DNA from: Pseudomonadota bacterium
Lineage (GTDB): Bacteria; Pseudomonadota; Gammaproteobacteria; Burkholderiales; Rhodocyclaceae
Direction: 5' to 3'
DNA length: 64,000 bases
NCBI GenBank assembly: GCA_018240785.1
Contig: JAFEFC010000012.1
Span: forward strand, 1-64,000
Positions 8,323 through 17,357 of this stretch are shown piece after piece. Position numbers and translations under genes: made by a program. How positions within the stretch are numbered: the stretch's first letter is position 1; every line of letters starts with the position of its first letter. The notes under the pieces were generated by a model that was not told the origin of the DNA, searched no databases, and saw only the letters and a list, made by a program, of their open reading frames with translations.

Positions 8323-9279
8323 TCAGGCGGGTTTTGCGGCAGCGGCAGCTTGCGTGACGATGCGGCGGCCGCACTCCGCAAGCAGCCGCCGCAGCCAGCG
8401 GTGGCCGGGAGACTGGTGGTTGCGTTCATGCCACAACTGGTAGAAGCGCATGGGCGGAAACGCGATTGGCGACGGGATGATCGCAAGCGGCAACAGGTCC
8501 GCATAGAACTGTGCAAAGTGACGCGTGGTCGTGAACACCAGGTCGGTGTTCTGCAGCAGATAGGGTGCAGCGGTGAAGGACTGCACCACCACGCGTTCGT
8601 CGCGGCTGATGCGCATCGACGCCAGCACGCTGTCGATCACCCCACGCTGGCTGATCGAATACGGCATGGGCACCACATGCACTGCGCGCTGGAAGTCAGC
8701 AAGGTTCATGCCCTTGCGTGCCGCCGGATGGTTCGCGGACACGAGGAGCACGATCTCGTCCTCAAGCAGCATCGACAGGTGCATGCGATGCGGTGGCTCG
8801 GGCCAGTTGCCGATCACCACATCCAGGTCGCCTTCCGCCAACCAACGCTCGAAGTCGAAGTTCGGCCCCAGCGAATGCAGGGTGAGCTTGGCCTGCGGCG
8901 CCTCGCGACGAAAACGCTCGGCCACCGCAGCGACGAACAGGGGTGCGAGGTAGTCCGGTGATCCGATGCGGAACTCGTGGCGCGTAGTCTGCGGCTCGAA
9001 CGACTCGGGCTCATCCACCATGCGATCGATCTCGGCCAGCGCGCCCTTGGCATGGGACAACAGCGCCAGCGCGCGCTCGGTCGGCACCATGCCGCCCTTT
9101 TCGCGCACCAGCAGCGGGTCGCCCAGGATGTCGCGCAGCCGCTTCAGCGCGGCGCTGATTGCCGGCTGCGACTGGTTCAGGCGCAGCGCGGTGCGGGACA
9201 CGCTGCGCTCGGTGATCAGCAGCACGAAGACGCGCAACAGATAGGTGTCTAGCGGGTCGTCGATGCGTCTTCCAGTCAT
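8323..9279 (-). CDS. LysR-family regulator of the purine catabolic cluster
   Basis: A 318-residue LysR-type protein. The winged helix-turn-helix (residues about 10-68, TALRLNQSQPAISAALKRLRDILGDPLLVR) is followed by a periplasmic-binding-like effector domain starting at HEFRIGSPDYLAPLF. It is divergent from the uraH-puuD-uraD-puuE-alc-allA cluster, and a 21-bp palindrome lies between them (9396-9416). By analogy with other urate clusters it probably responds to urate or a downstream intermediate; this is inference from position. Confidence 0.85.
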   Translation of the reverse strand: MTGRRIDDPLDTYLLRVFVLLITERSVSRTALRLNQSQPAISAALKRLRDILGDPLLVREKGGMVPTERALALLSHAKGALAEIDRMVDEPESFEPQTTRHEFRIGSPDYLAPLFVAAVAERFRREAPQAKLTLHSLGPNFDFERWLAEGDLDVVIGNWPEPPHRMHLSMLLEDEIVLLVSANHPAARKGMNLADFQRAVHVVPMPYSISQRGVIDSVLASMRISRDERVVVQSFTAAPYLLQNTDLVFTTTRHFAQFYADLLPLAIIPSPIAFPPMRFYQLWHERNHQSPGHRWLRRLLAECGRRIVTQAAAAAKPA

Positions 9280-9395
9280 ATCCGTCTCCTCATCCCATCA
9301 TTCTCATTCGTCGACGCACACCCTGAGCCGGCTCGCGGGTGGCCACGGCGCAGAGTGTCGGCCTGCAGGCCCGCCTACAAAATACGAAAATAAAT

Positions 9396-9416
9396 ATATC
9401 ACTTATAAAGTCATAT
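9396..9416. promoter_or_regulatory. Palindromic operator between the LysR gene and uraH
   Basis: Arms ATATCACTT (9396-9404) and AAGTCATAT (9408-9416) form an inverted repeat matching at 8 of 9 positions around ATA. It lies in the only AT-rich stretch of the divergent region. A possible uraH -10 element, TACACT, lies at 9442-9447, putting the palindrome centre near -48. This is the natural binding site for the adjacent LysR protein. Confidence 0.6.
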
Positions 9417-9495
9417 CCATTTCCATAACACAACGCAGACTTACACTGCACTCACACGATCCCCGCACACCCGGAAACGACAAGGAGACAGCAGC

Positions 9496-9846
9496 ATGGG
9501 ACGCCTCACCACTCACGTACTCGACACCGCCAGGGGAACCCCCGGCGTCGGCATCACCGTGACGGTCTACCGCCTCGACGGCGAGCGCCGTGTAGTCGCC
9601 AGTACGGTCACCAACCACGACGGCCGCTGCGACAAGCCCCTGCTCGAGGGCGCCGCGCTCGAGACCGGCAAATATGAAATCATCTTCGCGGCAGGAGACT
9701 ATTTCCGCGCCCAAGGGCTGAACCTGCCCGAACCGCCTTTCGTCGATGAAGTCGCGCTGCGTTTCGGCATCGCCAACACCGACCAGCATTACCACGTGCC
9801 GCTGCTCGTCTCGCCGTGGAGCTACTCCACCTACCGCGGCAGCTAA
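9496..9846 (+). CDS. uraH: 5-Hydroxyisourate hydrolase (transthyretin-like)
   Basis: Hydrolyses 5-hydroxyisourate to OHCU, the second step of urate breakdown. The 116-residue protein has all family marks: THVLDT (His7) at the N-terminus, the NHDGRC arginine loop, QHYHVPLLVSPW and the C-terminal tetrapeptide YRGS. There is no signal peptide, so it is cytoplasmic. AAGGAG lies just upstream of the ATG. It is the first gene of the operon, and puuD follows after 30 bases. Confidence 0.95.
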   Translation: MGRLTTHVLDTARGTPGVGITVTVYRLDGERRVVASTVTNHDGRCDKPLLEGAALETGKYEIIFAAGDYFRAQGLNLPEPPFVDEVALRFGIANTDQHYHVPLLVSPWSYSTYRGS

Positions 9847-9876
9847 CCCCGGCTTCACGGACAGAGAGACAAGCAA

Positions 9877-11070
9877 ATGGAAACCTACCTGCTCGACTGG
9901 GCCAATCTCCTGGTCCGCTGGCTGCACCTGATCGCAGGCATTGCCTGGATCGGCGCATCCTTCTACTTCGTCATGCTGGACAACTCCCTGAAAGCGCCGA
10001 AGAACCCGAATGATGCGAAGCGCGGCGTGTTCGGCGAACTCTGGGCGGTGCACGGTGGCGGCTTCTACCACAGCCAGAAATACCTCACCGGCCCGAAGGG
10101 CGAGCCGCTGACCGAGGACCTCCATTGGTCCAAGTGGGAAGCCTACACGACCTGGTTGTCCGGCATGGGCATGCTCGCCATCGTGTACTGGATCGGCGCC
10201 TCCAGCTACCTGATCGACAGCAACGTCATGGCCCTGACGCCGGCGGCAGCAGTCGGCATCTCCATCGCCTTCCTGATCAGCGGCTGGGTGTTTTACGACA
10301 TCCTGTGTCGCAACATGATCGGCAAGGACGGCCTGCTCGCCGCGATCGTCTTCGTCTTCGTGATGGCAGCGAATTACCTGCTGCACCACGTCTTCTCGGC
10401 CCGCGGAGCGTACATCCACGTCGGTGCGATGCTCGGCACGATGATGGCAGCCAACGTGTTCTTCCACATCATCCCTGGCCAGAAGAAGATGGTCGAGCAG
10501 ATCCGCCGCGGGGAGGCCGTTGACTCCATGCCCGGCATCGTCGGCAAGCAACGCTCGGTTCACAACACCTACTTCACGCTCCCGGTGCTGTTCATCATGA
10601 TCAGCAACCACTACCCGATGACCTACGCCAACAAGCACGGCTGGCTGATCCTCGGCGTGGTGATGCTTGCCGGCGTGCTGATCCGCCAGTTCTTCGTTCT
10701 GCGCCATCGCGGCCAGGTCAAGACTTGGCTGCCGGCGGCCGGCGCCGCCCTGCTCGCCCTGCTGGTGGTCGTGATGGCGCCGAAACAGGTCGATGCCGGT
10801 GGCGAAAAGGTCAGCTTTGCGACCGTGAAGAGCACCCTGGAGCAGCGCTGCGTCACCTGTCACGCCGCGCAGCCCAAGCAGGAAGGTTTCGCCCAGCCGC
10901 CCAAGGGCGTGATGCTGGAGACGCCCGAGCAGATCGCGCAGCACGCCGCCAAGATCGCGGAGACGGTCGCCAGTGGCTACATGCCGCTCGGCAACCTGAC
11001 CCAGATCACCGACAAGGAGCGCGAGGCCATCGCAATCTGGTACGCCCAGGGCGCCCGCCTCAAGGATTGA
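9877..11070 (+). CDS. puuD: Membrane-bound urate hydroxylase with C-terminal cytochrome c domain, PuuD
   Basis: Oxidises urate to 5-hydroxyisourate in the inner membrane, replacing soluble oxygen-dependent uricase. Residues 1-300 carry about eight to nine membrane helices of the urate oxidase N-terminal domain, with many conserved histidines (HLIAGIAWIG, HGGGFYHSQKY, YLLHHVF, FFHIIPGQKKM). Residues about 310-397 are a periplasmic cytochrome c domain with heme motif CVTCH (325-329) and probable axial Met369 (SGYMPLG). Electrons therefore probably go to the respiratory chain rather than to H2O2. Length 397 is normal for the family. Confidence 0.94.
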   Translation: METYLLDWANLLVRWLHLIAGIAWIGASFYFVMLDNSLKAPKNPNDAKRGVFGELWAVHGGGFYHSQKYLTGPKGEPLTEDLHWSKWEAYTTWLSGMGMLAIVYWIGASSYLIDSNVMALTPAAAVGISIAFLISGWVFYDILCRNMIGKDGLLAAIVFVFVMAANYLLHHVFSARGAYIHVGAMLGTMMAANVFFHIIPGQKKMVEQIRRGEAVDSMPGIVGKQRSVHNTYFTLPVLFIMISNHYPMTYANKHGWLILGVVMLAGVLIRQFFVLRHRGQVKTWLPAAGAALLALLVVVMAPKQVDAGGEKVSFATVKSTLEQRCVTCHAAQPKQEGFAQPPKGVMLETPEQIAQHAAKIAETVASGYMPLGNLTQITDKEREAIAIWYAQGARLKD

Positions 11071-11103
11071 AACCGCATACGAACACGGTTGGAAGACATC
11101 ACC

Positions 11104-11652
11104 ATGACTCAGAATACCGCCACACCCGATCGCACCGAGGCCGCGCTGGCCGAACTCTCCCGACTGACGCAGCACGATTTCGTCGCCCGGCTCGAGGGTA
11201 TCTTCGAACATTCCCCCTGGATCGCCGAGCGCACCTGGAACGCCGGCCCCTTCCACACCATCGATGCGCTGCACGCCGCCATGTGCCTGGTCGTCGATGC
11301 CGCGTGCAAGAATGAGCAGCTTGGCCTGATCAGCGCCCACCCGGAGCTCGCGGGCAAGGAAGCAGAGGCAGGCACGCTGACGACCGCCTCCACCGGCGAG
11401 CAGCGCGGCGCCGGTCTCGACCAGTGCAGCAAGGAAGAACTGCAGCGCCTGCGCGATCTGAACAAGGCGTACCGTGAGCGCTTCGGCTTTCCCTTCGTGG
11501 TCGCGGTCAAGGGCCTCACCCGCCACCAGATCATGGATCGTGTCGAAGCTCGGCTTGCCAACGACCGCGACACTGAATTCCGTACCTGCCTGAACGAGAT
11601 CAGCAAGATCGCGCGCTTCCGGCTGGACGCCATCTTCGGCGCGAGCGTGTGA
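11104..11652 (+). CDS. uraD: OHCU decarboxylase
   Basis: Decarboxylates 2-oxo-4-hydroxy-4-carboxy-5-ureidoimidazoline to S-allantoin. The protein has 182 residues; the catalytic histidine motif AHPELAGKEA, the STGEQRGAGLD loop and FPFVVAVKGLTRHQI are all conserved. The ATG at 11104 has GGAAG upstream, and a start 15 bases earlier has no ribosome binding site. It follows puuD by 33 bases. Confidence 0.95.
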   Translation: MTQNTATPDRTEAALAELSRLTQHDFVARLEGIFEHSPWIAERTWNAGPFHTIDALHAAMCLVVDAACKNEQLGLISAHPELAGKEAEAGTLTTASTGEQRGAGLDQCSKEELQRLRDLNKAYRERFGFPFVVAVKGLTRHQIMDRVEARLANDRDTEFRTCLNEISKIARFRLDAIFGASV

Positions 11653-11703
11653 CTCTCCGCTCTGCTGCGACACTTCCCCCACCGCCTTTTCCGGATCGAC
11701 ACC

Positions 11704-12636
11704 ATGACTTCGAACCAGGCCTACCCCCGCGACCTGATCGGCTACGGCAGGAATCCGCCGCATGCCAACTGGCCCGGCCGCGCCCGCGTGGCCGTGCAGT
11801 TCGTGCTCAACTACGAGGAAGGCGGCGAGAACTGCGTGCTGCACGGTGATGCCGGCAGCGAGCAGTTCCTGTCCGAACTGTTCAACGCTGCCAGCTACCC
11901 GGACCGCCACCTGTCGATGGAAGGCATCTACGAGTACGGCTCGCGCGTGGGCGTGTGGCGCTTCCTGCGCGAGTTCGAGCGCCGCGGCCTGCCGATGACG
12001 ATCTTCGGCGTGTCGATGGCGCTCGAGCGCCATCCCGAGCTCACCGCCGCATTCAAGGAGCTCGGCCACGAGATCGCCTGCCACGGCTGGCGCTGGATCC
12101 ATTATCAGAACACGCCCGAAGAGGTCGAGCGCGAGCACATGCGCATCGGCATGGAGATCATCGAGCACCTGACCGGCGAGCGCGCACTGGGCTGGTACAC
12201 CGGCCGCGACTCGCCGAACACCCGGCGCCTGGTGGCCGACTACGGCGGCTTCCTGTACGACTCGGACTACTACGGCGACGACCTGCCGTTCTGGACCGAG
12301 GTGCAGAAGACCAGTGGCGAGACCGTGCCGCACCTCATCGTGCCCTACACGCTCGACACCAACGACATGCGCTTCGCGCTGCCGCAGGGCTTCTCGCACG
12401 GCGACGAGTTCTTCGAGTACCTGCGCGATGCCTTCGACGTGATGTACGCCGAGGGCGAGGAGCGCCCGGCGATGATGTCGATCGGCATGCACTGCCGCCT
12501 GCTCGGCCGGCCGGGCCGCTTCAAGGCGCTGCAGCGCTTCCTCGACCACATCGAGAAGCACGACCGCGTGTGGGTGTGCCGTCGCGTCGACGTCGCCCGC
12601 CACTGGATCGAGCACCACCCCTACAACGCGAAATAA
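11704..12636 (+). CDS. puuE: Allantoinase PuuE (polysaccharide deacetylase family)
   Basis: Converts allantoin to allantoate. At 310 residues it is a full-length member of the cofactor-independent PuuE group within the NodB/polysaccharide deacetylase fold, unrelated to the amidohydrolase-type AllB. Diagnostic stretches include PRDLIGYGRNPPHANWPG, the EGIYEYGSRVGVWR loop, GHEIACHGWRWIHYQ and GWYTGRDSPNTRRL. The N-terminal ~160 residues occur almost unchanged in a truncated copy at 24892-25386. No clear Shine-Dalgarno precedes the ATG. Confidence 0.94.
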   Translation: MTSNQAYPRDLIGYGRNPPHANWPGRARVAVQFVLNYEEGGENCVLHGDAGSEQFLSELFNAASYPDRHLSMEGIYEYGSRVGVWRFLREFERRGLPMTIFGVSMALERHPELTAAFKELGHEIACHGWRWIHYQNTPEEVEREHMRIGMEIIEHLTGERALGWYTGRDSPNTRRLVADYGGFLYDSDYYGDDLPFWTEVQKTSGETVPHLIVPYTLDTNDMRFALPQGFSHGDEFFEYLRDAFDVMYAEGEERPAMMSIGMHCRLLGRPGRFKALQRFLDHIEKHDRVWVCRRVDVARHWIEHHPYNAK

Positions 12637-12708
12637 GTTTTCAGCGCAGGCGGGCCCGCAAGACTGCGGGATCCGCCTCAAACCCCCCGAACCCAAAGGA
12701 GAACCCCC

Positions 12709-13758
12709 ATGGCCAGCCACACTCCCGGCGCCCCCGTCTTCGCCCCGCCCGCCGACCTGCCCGACTGGGCCCTGCGCTCGGTCGACCTCGCCAACCCCCG
12801 CCTGGGCGCCAAGGCGCTCGCCGCGTCCGACGACTTCTTCGCCGAAGTCTCGCGCATGCTCAACCCCGAGCCGGCCCAGTTCGTCCCCGGCAAGTTCGAC
12901 ACCAACGGCAAGTGGATGGACGGCTGGGAATCCCGCCGCAAGCGCGTCGCCGGCCATGACTGGGCGCTCGTCAAGCTCGGCGTCAAGGGTGTGATCCGCG
13001 GCTTCGACGTCGACACCTCCCACTTCACCGGCAACTACCCGCCGGCCGTCTCGATCGAGGCCTGCGTCTCCGAGACCGACGACGTGGAAGCGCTCAAGGC
13101 CGCGGCCTGGACCGAGATCCTCCCGGCCACCGCGATGGGCCCCAACAGCCACCACATCGTCGAGTGCGCCAGCACCGAGGCGTGGACCCACCTGCGCGTG
13201 AACATGTATCCCGACGGCGGCATCGCCCGTCTGCGCGTCTATGGCCGCCCGGTCGGCACGCTCGCCGCCAAGGCCGCCTCGGGCGAGCTGGTCGACCTGG
13301 TCGCGATGGAGAACGGCGGCCGCGCAGTGTCGTGGAACGACGCCAGCTTCGGCTCCTCCGCCTCCGCCCTGCTGCTGCCGGGCCGTGGCATGAACATGGG
13401 CGACGGCTGGGAAACCCGCCGCCGCCGCGAACCCGGCAACGACTGGTGCGTGCTCGAACTCGGCGCCCCCGGCACGGTCGACAAGATCGAGGTCGACACC
13501 GCCTTCTTCAAGGGCAACTACCCCGACCGCTGCTCGGTGCAGGCCGCCTACGTGACCGGCGGCACCGACCGCTCCATCACCACCCAGTCCATGTTCTGGC
13601 AGACCCTGCTGCCCGAGCAGAAGCTCGAGATGGACGCGATCCACACCTTCACGGAACAGGTCGCCAAGCTCGGACCCATCACCCACGTCCGCTTCAACAT
13701 CTTCCCCGACGGCGGCGTCTCGCGACTGCGCCTGTGGGGCAAGGTCGAAGCCAAGTAA
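12709..13758 (+). CDS. alc: Allantoicase
   Basis: Hydrolyses allantoate to ureidoglycolate and urea. The 349 residues form two homologous allantoicase repeats: the first around [22 protein letters not shown], the second around [29 protein letters not shown] good ribosome binding site (AAAGGAG) precedes the start. The second repeat (from residue 211) is found again, fused to a permease fragment, at 25941-26360. Confidence 0.95.
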   Translation: MASHTPGAPVFAPPADLPDWALRSVDLANPRLGAKALAASDDFFAEVSRMLNPEPAQFVPGKFDTNGKWMDGWESRRKRVAGHDWALVKLGVKGVIRGFDVDTSHFTGNYPPAVSIEACVSETDDVEALKAAAWTEILPATAMGPNSHHIVECASTEAWTHLRVNMYPDGGIARLRVYGRPVGTLAAKAASGELVDLVAMENGGRAVSWNDASFGSSASALLLPGRGMNMGDGWETRRRREPGNDWCVLELGAPGTVDKIEVDTAFFKGNYPDRCSVQAAYVTGGTDRSITTQSMFWQTLLPEQKLEMDAIHTFTEQVAKLGPITHVRFNIFPDGGVSRLRLWGKVEAK

Positions 13759-13854
13759 GCAGCGCCCCCGCCGCGCCGACATGCGCTGCCGCCCGGCCAG
13801 TCCGGCGCCAGCGCATGCGGGGGCGGCGAGCCCCACAATCTACGGGAGCACCCC

Positions 13855-14367
13855 ATGTCCGCGAAAACCGCCATCACGCTCGACGTGCTGCCGCTGACCC
13901 GCGAAGCCTTCGCACCCTACGGCGACGTCATCGAGGCCAGCGACGCCGCCCGGCACTTCACGATCAACGCCGGCAATACCGAGCGCTACCACGACCTGGC
14001 CAACATCGAGCCCGGCCCCGAGGGCCGCGTCATCGTCTCCATCTTCCGCGGCCAGCCGCGCAGCCTGCCCTTCACTGTGCAGATGATGGAACGACACCCG
14101 CTTGCCTCGCAGGCCTTCATCCCGATGTCGGGCAAGCCTTACCTCGTCGTCGTCGCCCCTGCCGGCGACACGCCCGCGACTGAAGATCTCAAGGTCTTCC
14201 TCGCGCGCGGCGACCAGGGCGTCAACTACGCCACCGGCGTCTGGCACCACCCCCTGCTCGCGCTCGACGGCGTCTGCGACTTCCTCGTCGTCGATCGCAG
14301 CGGGCCCAACCCCAATTGTGACGAAGTCCAGCTCGACACTCACGGCGTGATCAACGCCGCGGCTTGA
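13855..14367 (+). CDS. allA: Ureidoglycolate lyase AllA, first copy
   Basis: Splits ureidoglycolate into glyoxylate and urea. The 170-residue cupin-like protein is full length; [40 protein letters not shown], and the metal-site region [21 protein letters not shown] are typical. It completes the urate-to-glyoxylate pathway started by puuD. A close paralogue lies at 26361-26864. Confidence 0.94.
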   Translation: MSAKTAITLDVLPLTREAFAPYGDVIEASDAARHFTINAGNTERYHDLANIEPGPEGRVIVSIFRGQPRSLPFTVQMMERHPLASQAFIPMSGKPYLVVVAPAGDTPATEDLKVFLARGDQGVNYATGVWHHPLLALDGVCDFLVVDRSGPNPNCDEVQLDTHGVINAAA

Positions 14368-14407
14368 ATCCGCCGCGCGGCGCGCGGCACAATGCGACGA
14401 GCGTGAA

Positions 14408-14429
14408 GGGGCTGCCTGCGGGCAGCCCC
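14408..14429. terminator. Stem-loop after allA
   Basis: Perfect 9-bp inverted repeat (14408-14416 with 14421-14429) with a 4-base loop, 40 bases after the allA stop codon. No T-run follows, so it may attenuate transcription or protect the 3' end rather than stop transcription fully. It separates the core pathway genes from the aldolase gene. Confidence 0.4.
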
Positions 14430-14496
14430 TGCGTCATTCAGGGCCCGGCAAGATCGCCAGACCCATACCGCCATCCGAAATCGATCCACCGACATC

Positions 14497-15261
14497 ATGC
14501 TGCACGCCGATCCCTACGCCCACCGACCACCGCAATTCGGCGCCGAGGAATGGCGCGCCCGTGTCGATCTCGCCGCCTGCTACCGCCTCGCCGCGCAACG
14601 CGGCTGGGGTGACCTGATCTACACTCACATTTCGCTGCGCCTGCCCGGCCACGACGATGCCTTCCTGATCAACCCCTTTGGTGCAACCTTCGACGAAATC
14701 AGCGCCTCCAGCCTGCTGACGATCGATTTCAACGGCCGCGTCACCGACGGCACCGGCCGCATCGCCAATCCCAGCGGCTTCGCCATCCACGGCGCCGTCC
14801 ATCGCGCCCGTGCCGATGCGCACTGCGTGATCCACCTGCACACCGATGCGGGGATCGCCGTCTCGGCGCTCGCGGACGGCCTGCTCCCGCTGTCGCAGCA
14901 CGCCATGCGCTTCTGGCGCGACATCGCCTACCACGATTACCAGGGTCTTGCCTTCGCGGCCGACGAACAGGCGCAGTTCGTCACCGAACTGGGCAAGCGG
15001 CGGGCGATGATCCTGCACAACCACGGCACCCTGACCTGCGGCCGGACGGTGGCCGAAGCCTTCGTGCTGATGGATACGCTGGAGAAGGCCTGCCGCACCC
15101 AGTTGCTGGCGATGGCGGCGGGCACCCTGCACATCCCGCCCGCCGAGGTGGCGGACCGCACCCACGCCCAACTGACCGCCGACCCGGAGCCCGAAGGCGC
15201 ACTGGAATGGCCTGCGCTGCTGCGCGGCCTGTTGCGGCTCGATCCCGCCTTCGCACGTTGA
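14497..15261 (+). CDS. Class II aldolase/adducin family protein
   Basis: A 254-residue protein with the class II aldolase fold. The zinc-binding histidines are visible in VIHLHTDAGIAVSAL and in LHNHGTLTCG, and the phosphate/substrate loop region YTHISLRLPGHDDAFLINPFG is conserved. These enzymes act on small hydroxy-carbonyl substrates. It lies between allA and the NCS2 permease, so a role in using a purine-derived C2-C4 compound such as glyoxylate is conceivable but unproven. A hairpin separates it from allA. Confidence 0.8.
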   Translation: MLHADPYAHRPPQFGAEEWRARVDLAACYRLAAQRGWGDLIYTHISLRLPGHDDAFLINPFGATFDEISASSLLTIDFNGRVTDGTGRIANPSGFAIHGAVHRARADAHCVIHLHTDAGIAVSALADGLLPLSQHAMRFWRDIAYHDYQGLAFAADEQAQFVTELGKRRAMILHNHGTLTCGRTVAEAFVLMDTLEKACRTQLLAMAAGTLHIPPAEVADRTHAQLTADPEPEGALEWPALLRGLLRLDPAFAR

Positions 15262-15399
15262 TCCGCACCGACGCCTGTCGGCCACATATCGAGGGCCCGG
15301 TTGGCCGGCACGCCCGAACTTGCAACCCTCGTCCCCGGGATGAAAGCAACCTGGAATTCCTTCTCCCCAACCGTCTCTTCCACCTGACAGGAGCCCACC

Positions 15400-15588
15400 A
15401 TGCCCACCATGCACATTGAACTGTTCGAAGGTCGCAGCCCGGAAAAGAAGCGTGAACTGGTCGAAGCCCTCACCCGCGAGACTTGCCGCGTGCTCGAATG
15501 CGAGCCTGCCGCGGTCGACATCGTCCTCATCGACGTCAAGCGCGAGAACTGGGCCACCGGCGGAGTCATGTGGTCCGAGCGAAGCTAG
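15400..15588 (+). CDS. 4-Oxalocrotonate tautomerase family protein
   Basis: A 62-residue tautomerase. Proline follows the initiator Met (MPTMHIELFEGRS), giving the catalytic Pro1 after Met removal. The helix SPEKKRELVEALTRETCRVL and the RENWATGG loop match the 4-OT family and include the Arg11- and Arg39-type positions. CAGGAG lies upstream. Substrate unknown; family members isomerise unsaturated 2-oxoacids. It follows the class II aldolase by 138 bases. Confidence 0.82.
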   Translation: MPTMHIELFEGRSPEKKRELVEALTRETCRVLECEPAAVDIVLIDVKRENWATGGVMWSERS

Positions 15589-15665
15589 CCTGGAAGGCAC
15601 CCTCCCGGGTGCGCATCGCAGGGAGGGATTCGTAGCGCTCCAATATGATTTCCGTGATGCGTTCT

Positions 15666-15708
15666 ATAAGTCCATAAACGTTTTCATATCCGTGCGTCCC
15701 CCTAGACT
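15666..15708 (+). promoter_or_regulatory. Promoter/operator region of the NCS2 permease gene
   Basis: AT-rich block ATAAGTCCATA (15666-15676) followed by an AACGTT-centred imperfect dyad and TTTTCATATCC (15681-15691), then CCTAGACTG with a -10-like TAGACT at 15703-15708. The ATAAGTC.ATA half-site resembles the uraH operator (9396-9416), and TTTTC.TATCC plus CCTAGACTG recur before the second NCS2 gene (27655-27665 and 27707-27715). A shared LysR-type regulator is the simplest reading. Confidence 0.45.
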
Positions 15709-15744
15709 GGAATCCGACAGTCCAAAACAACGAGGAGACGCACG

Positions 15745-17148
15745 ATGTCCGCGACAAACCACACGCCCGACCTGCAGGCGGTCGACCCGGTCAATGAATG
15801 CCCGCCGGGGGGCCGCCTCTTTACCCTGGCCCTGCAGCACGTGCTGGTGATGTATGCCGGCGCGATCGCGGTGCCGCTGATCGTTGGCGGCGCGCTCAAG
15901 CTGCCCAAGGATCAGATCGCATTGCTGATCAACTCCGACCTGCTGTGCTGCGGCCTCGTTACCATCATCCAGGCGCTGGGGGTCGGCCGCTTCGGCATCC
16001 GCCTGCCGATCATGATGGGCGTCACGTTCGCGGCGGTCGGCCCGATGGTGGCGATGGCGACCAACCCGGCGCTCGGCATCAACGCCATCCTCGGCTCGGG
16101 CATCGCCGCCGGCCTGTTCGGCATCTTCTTCGCGCCGCTGGTGTCACGCGCGCTGCCGCTGTTCCCTCCCATCGTGACCGGCTCGATCATCTCCGTGATC
16201 GGCATCTCGCTGATGCCGGTCGCCATCAACTGGTCCGCCGGCGGCCAGCCGAGGATCCGCGACGCGGCCACCGGCCAGTTCATCGACAACCCGGCCTACG
16301 GCTCGCTCGAGTATCTGGCGATCGCCGGCATCGTGCTGCTGATCGTGCTCGCCATCACCCGCTACGGCCGCGGCTTCATGTCCAACGTCGCGGTGCTGCT
16401 GGGCATGGCGGTGGGTTTCGCGATCTCCATCGCGATGGGCAAGGTCAGCTTCGACGGCCTGGCCGACATGCCGTGGATCTCGCTGGTGACCCCGATGCAC
16501 TTCGGCATGCCGATCTTCGACCTCGTCTCCATCGCCACCATGTGCCTGGTCATGGTTGTCGTCATGGTCGAGTCGTTGGGCATGTTCCTCGCGCTCGGCG
16601 AGCTCACCGGCCGCCAGCTCACACGCGAGGATCTCACCCGCGGCCTGCGCACCGACGGGCTCGGCACGCTGATCGGCGGTTTCCTGAACACCTTTCCGCA
16701 CACCTCGTTCTCGCAGAACGTCGGCCTGGTGGGTGTCACCGGCGTCAAGAGCCGCTGGGTATGCGTCGTTGGTGGCGCCATCCTGATGGCCTTCGGTCTG
16801 TTCCCCAAGATGGCGCTGATCATTGCTTCGGTACCGCAGTACGTGCTTGGCGGCGCAGGCCTGGTGATGTTCGGCATGGTCGCAGCCACCGGTATCAAGA
16901 TCCTCCTCTCCGCCGACCTGCGCACCAACCGCTTCAACCTTTACATCGTGGCGCTGTCTGTGGGCGCCGGGATGATCCCGATGGTGGCACCGAAGTTCTT
17001 CCAGCAGATGCCGCACGCGCTGGAGCCGCTGCTGCATAGCGGCATCCTGCTGGCCGCGATCACCGCGGTAGGCCTGAATCTGTTCCTTAACGGCACGCGC
17101 CGCAACGCCGGCACCGACGACCTCACGCAGTCTGCGCACGCACACTGA
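15745..17148 (+). CDS. NCS2-family purine (urate/xanthine) permease
   Basis: Full-length 467-residue nucleobase:cation symporter-2. It has 14 predicted helices and the signature stretches VLVMYAGAIAVPLIVGGAL, the ESLGMFLALGELTGR motif of helix 8 and the NTFPHTSFSQNVGLV motif of helix 10. Similarity is to the urate/xanthine branch (UacT, PucJ/PucK-like), fitting its position behind the urate operon. A ribosome binding site (CGAGGAG) precedes the ATG. A shortened relative is at 27901-28668. Confidence 0.92.
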   Translation: MSATNHTPDLQAVDPVNECPPGGRLFTLALQHVLVMYAGAIAVPLIVGGALKLPKDQIALLINSDLLCCGLVTIIQALGVGRFGIRLPIMMGVTFAAVGPMVAMATNPALGINAILGSGIAAGLFGIFFAPLVSRALPLFPPIVTGSIISVIGISLMPVAINWSAGGQPRIRDAATGQFIDNPAYGSLEYLAIAGIVLLIVLAITRYGRGFMSNVAVLLGMAVGFAISIAMGKVSFDGLADMPWISLVTPMHFGMPIFDLVSIATMCLVMVVVMVESLGMFLALGELTGRQLTREDLTRGLRTDGLGTLIGGFLNTFPHTSFSQNVGLVGVTGVKSRWVCVVGGAILMAFGLFPKMALIIASVPQYVLGGAGLVMFGMVAATGIKILLSADLRTNRFNLYIVALSVGAGMIPMVAPKFFQQMPHALEPLLHSGILLAAITAVGLNLFLNGTRRNAGTDDLTQSAHAH

Positions 17149-17161
17149 GCATCAAGGCCAG

Positions 17162-17207
17162 GCGCAGGGTGCGGCGGGCGTCCGCAGACGAACGCCGCAC
17201 CCTGCGC
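17162..17207. terminator. Stem-loop after the NCS2 permease gene
   Basis: Perfect 15-bp inverted repeat (17162-17176 with 17193-17207) starting 14 bases after the NCS2 stop codon. No T-run follows. It probably marks the end of the purine transcription unit and lies just before the scarred tract. Confidence 0.5.
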
Positions 17208-17357
17208 TACACAGTCGCATACCGGGTTTGCGGGCATCACGCATCCGGAAATGACTGGCTGCTCGCCACCGGCGCCAGCGCCCGTGCCCTGGTGCTCGCG
17301 TTGCTGGAGATGGAAATCGGGCTGAATGTGGTGTTCGAGGATATCGTGCCGGCTGGA

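Noticed and set aside
9403-13836. Very long open frame (about 1,480 codons) on the minus strand opposite uraH through alc
   Set aside because: It is the antisense shadow of high-GC genes with recognised products; its composition is Gly/Ala/Val/His-rich without domains, and no start signal precedes it.
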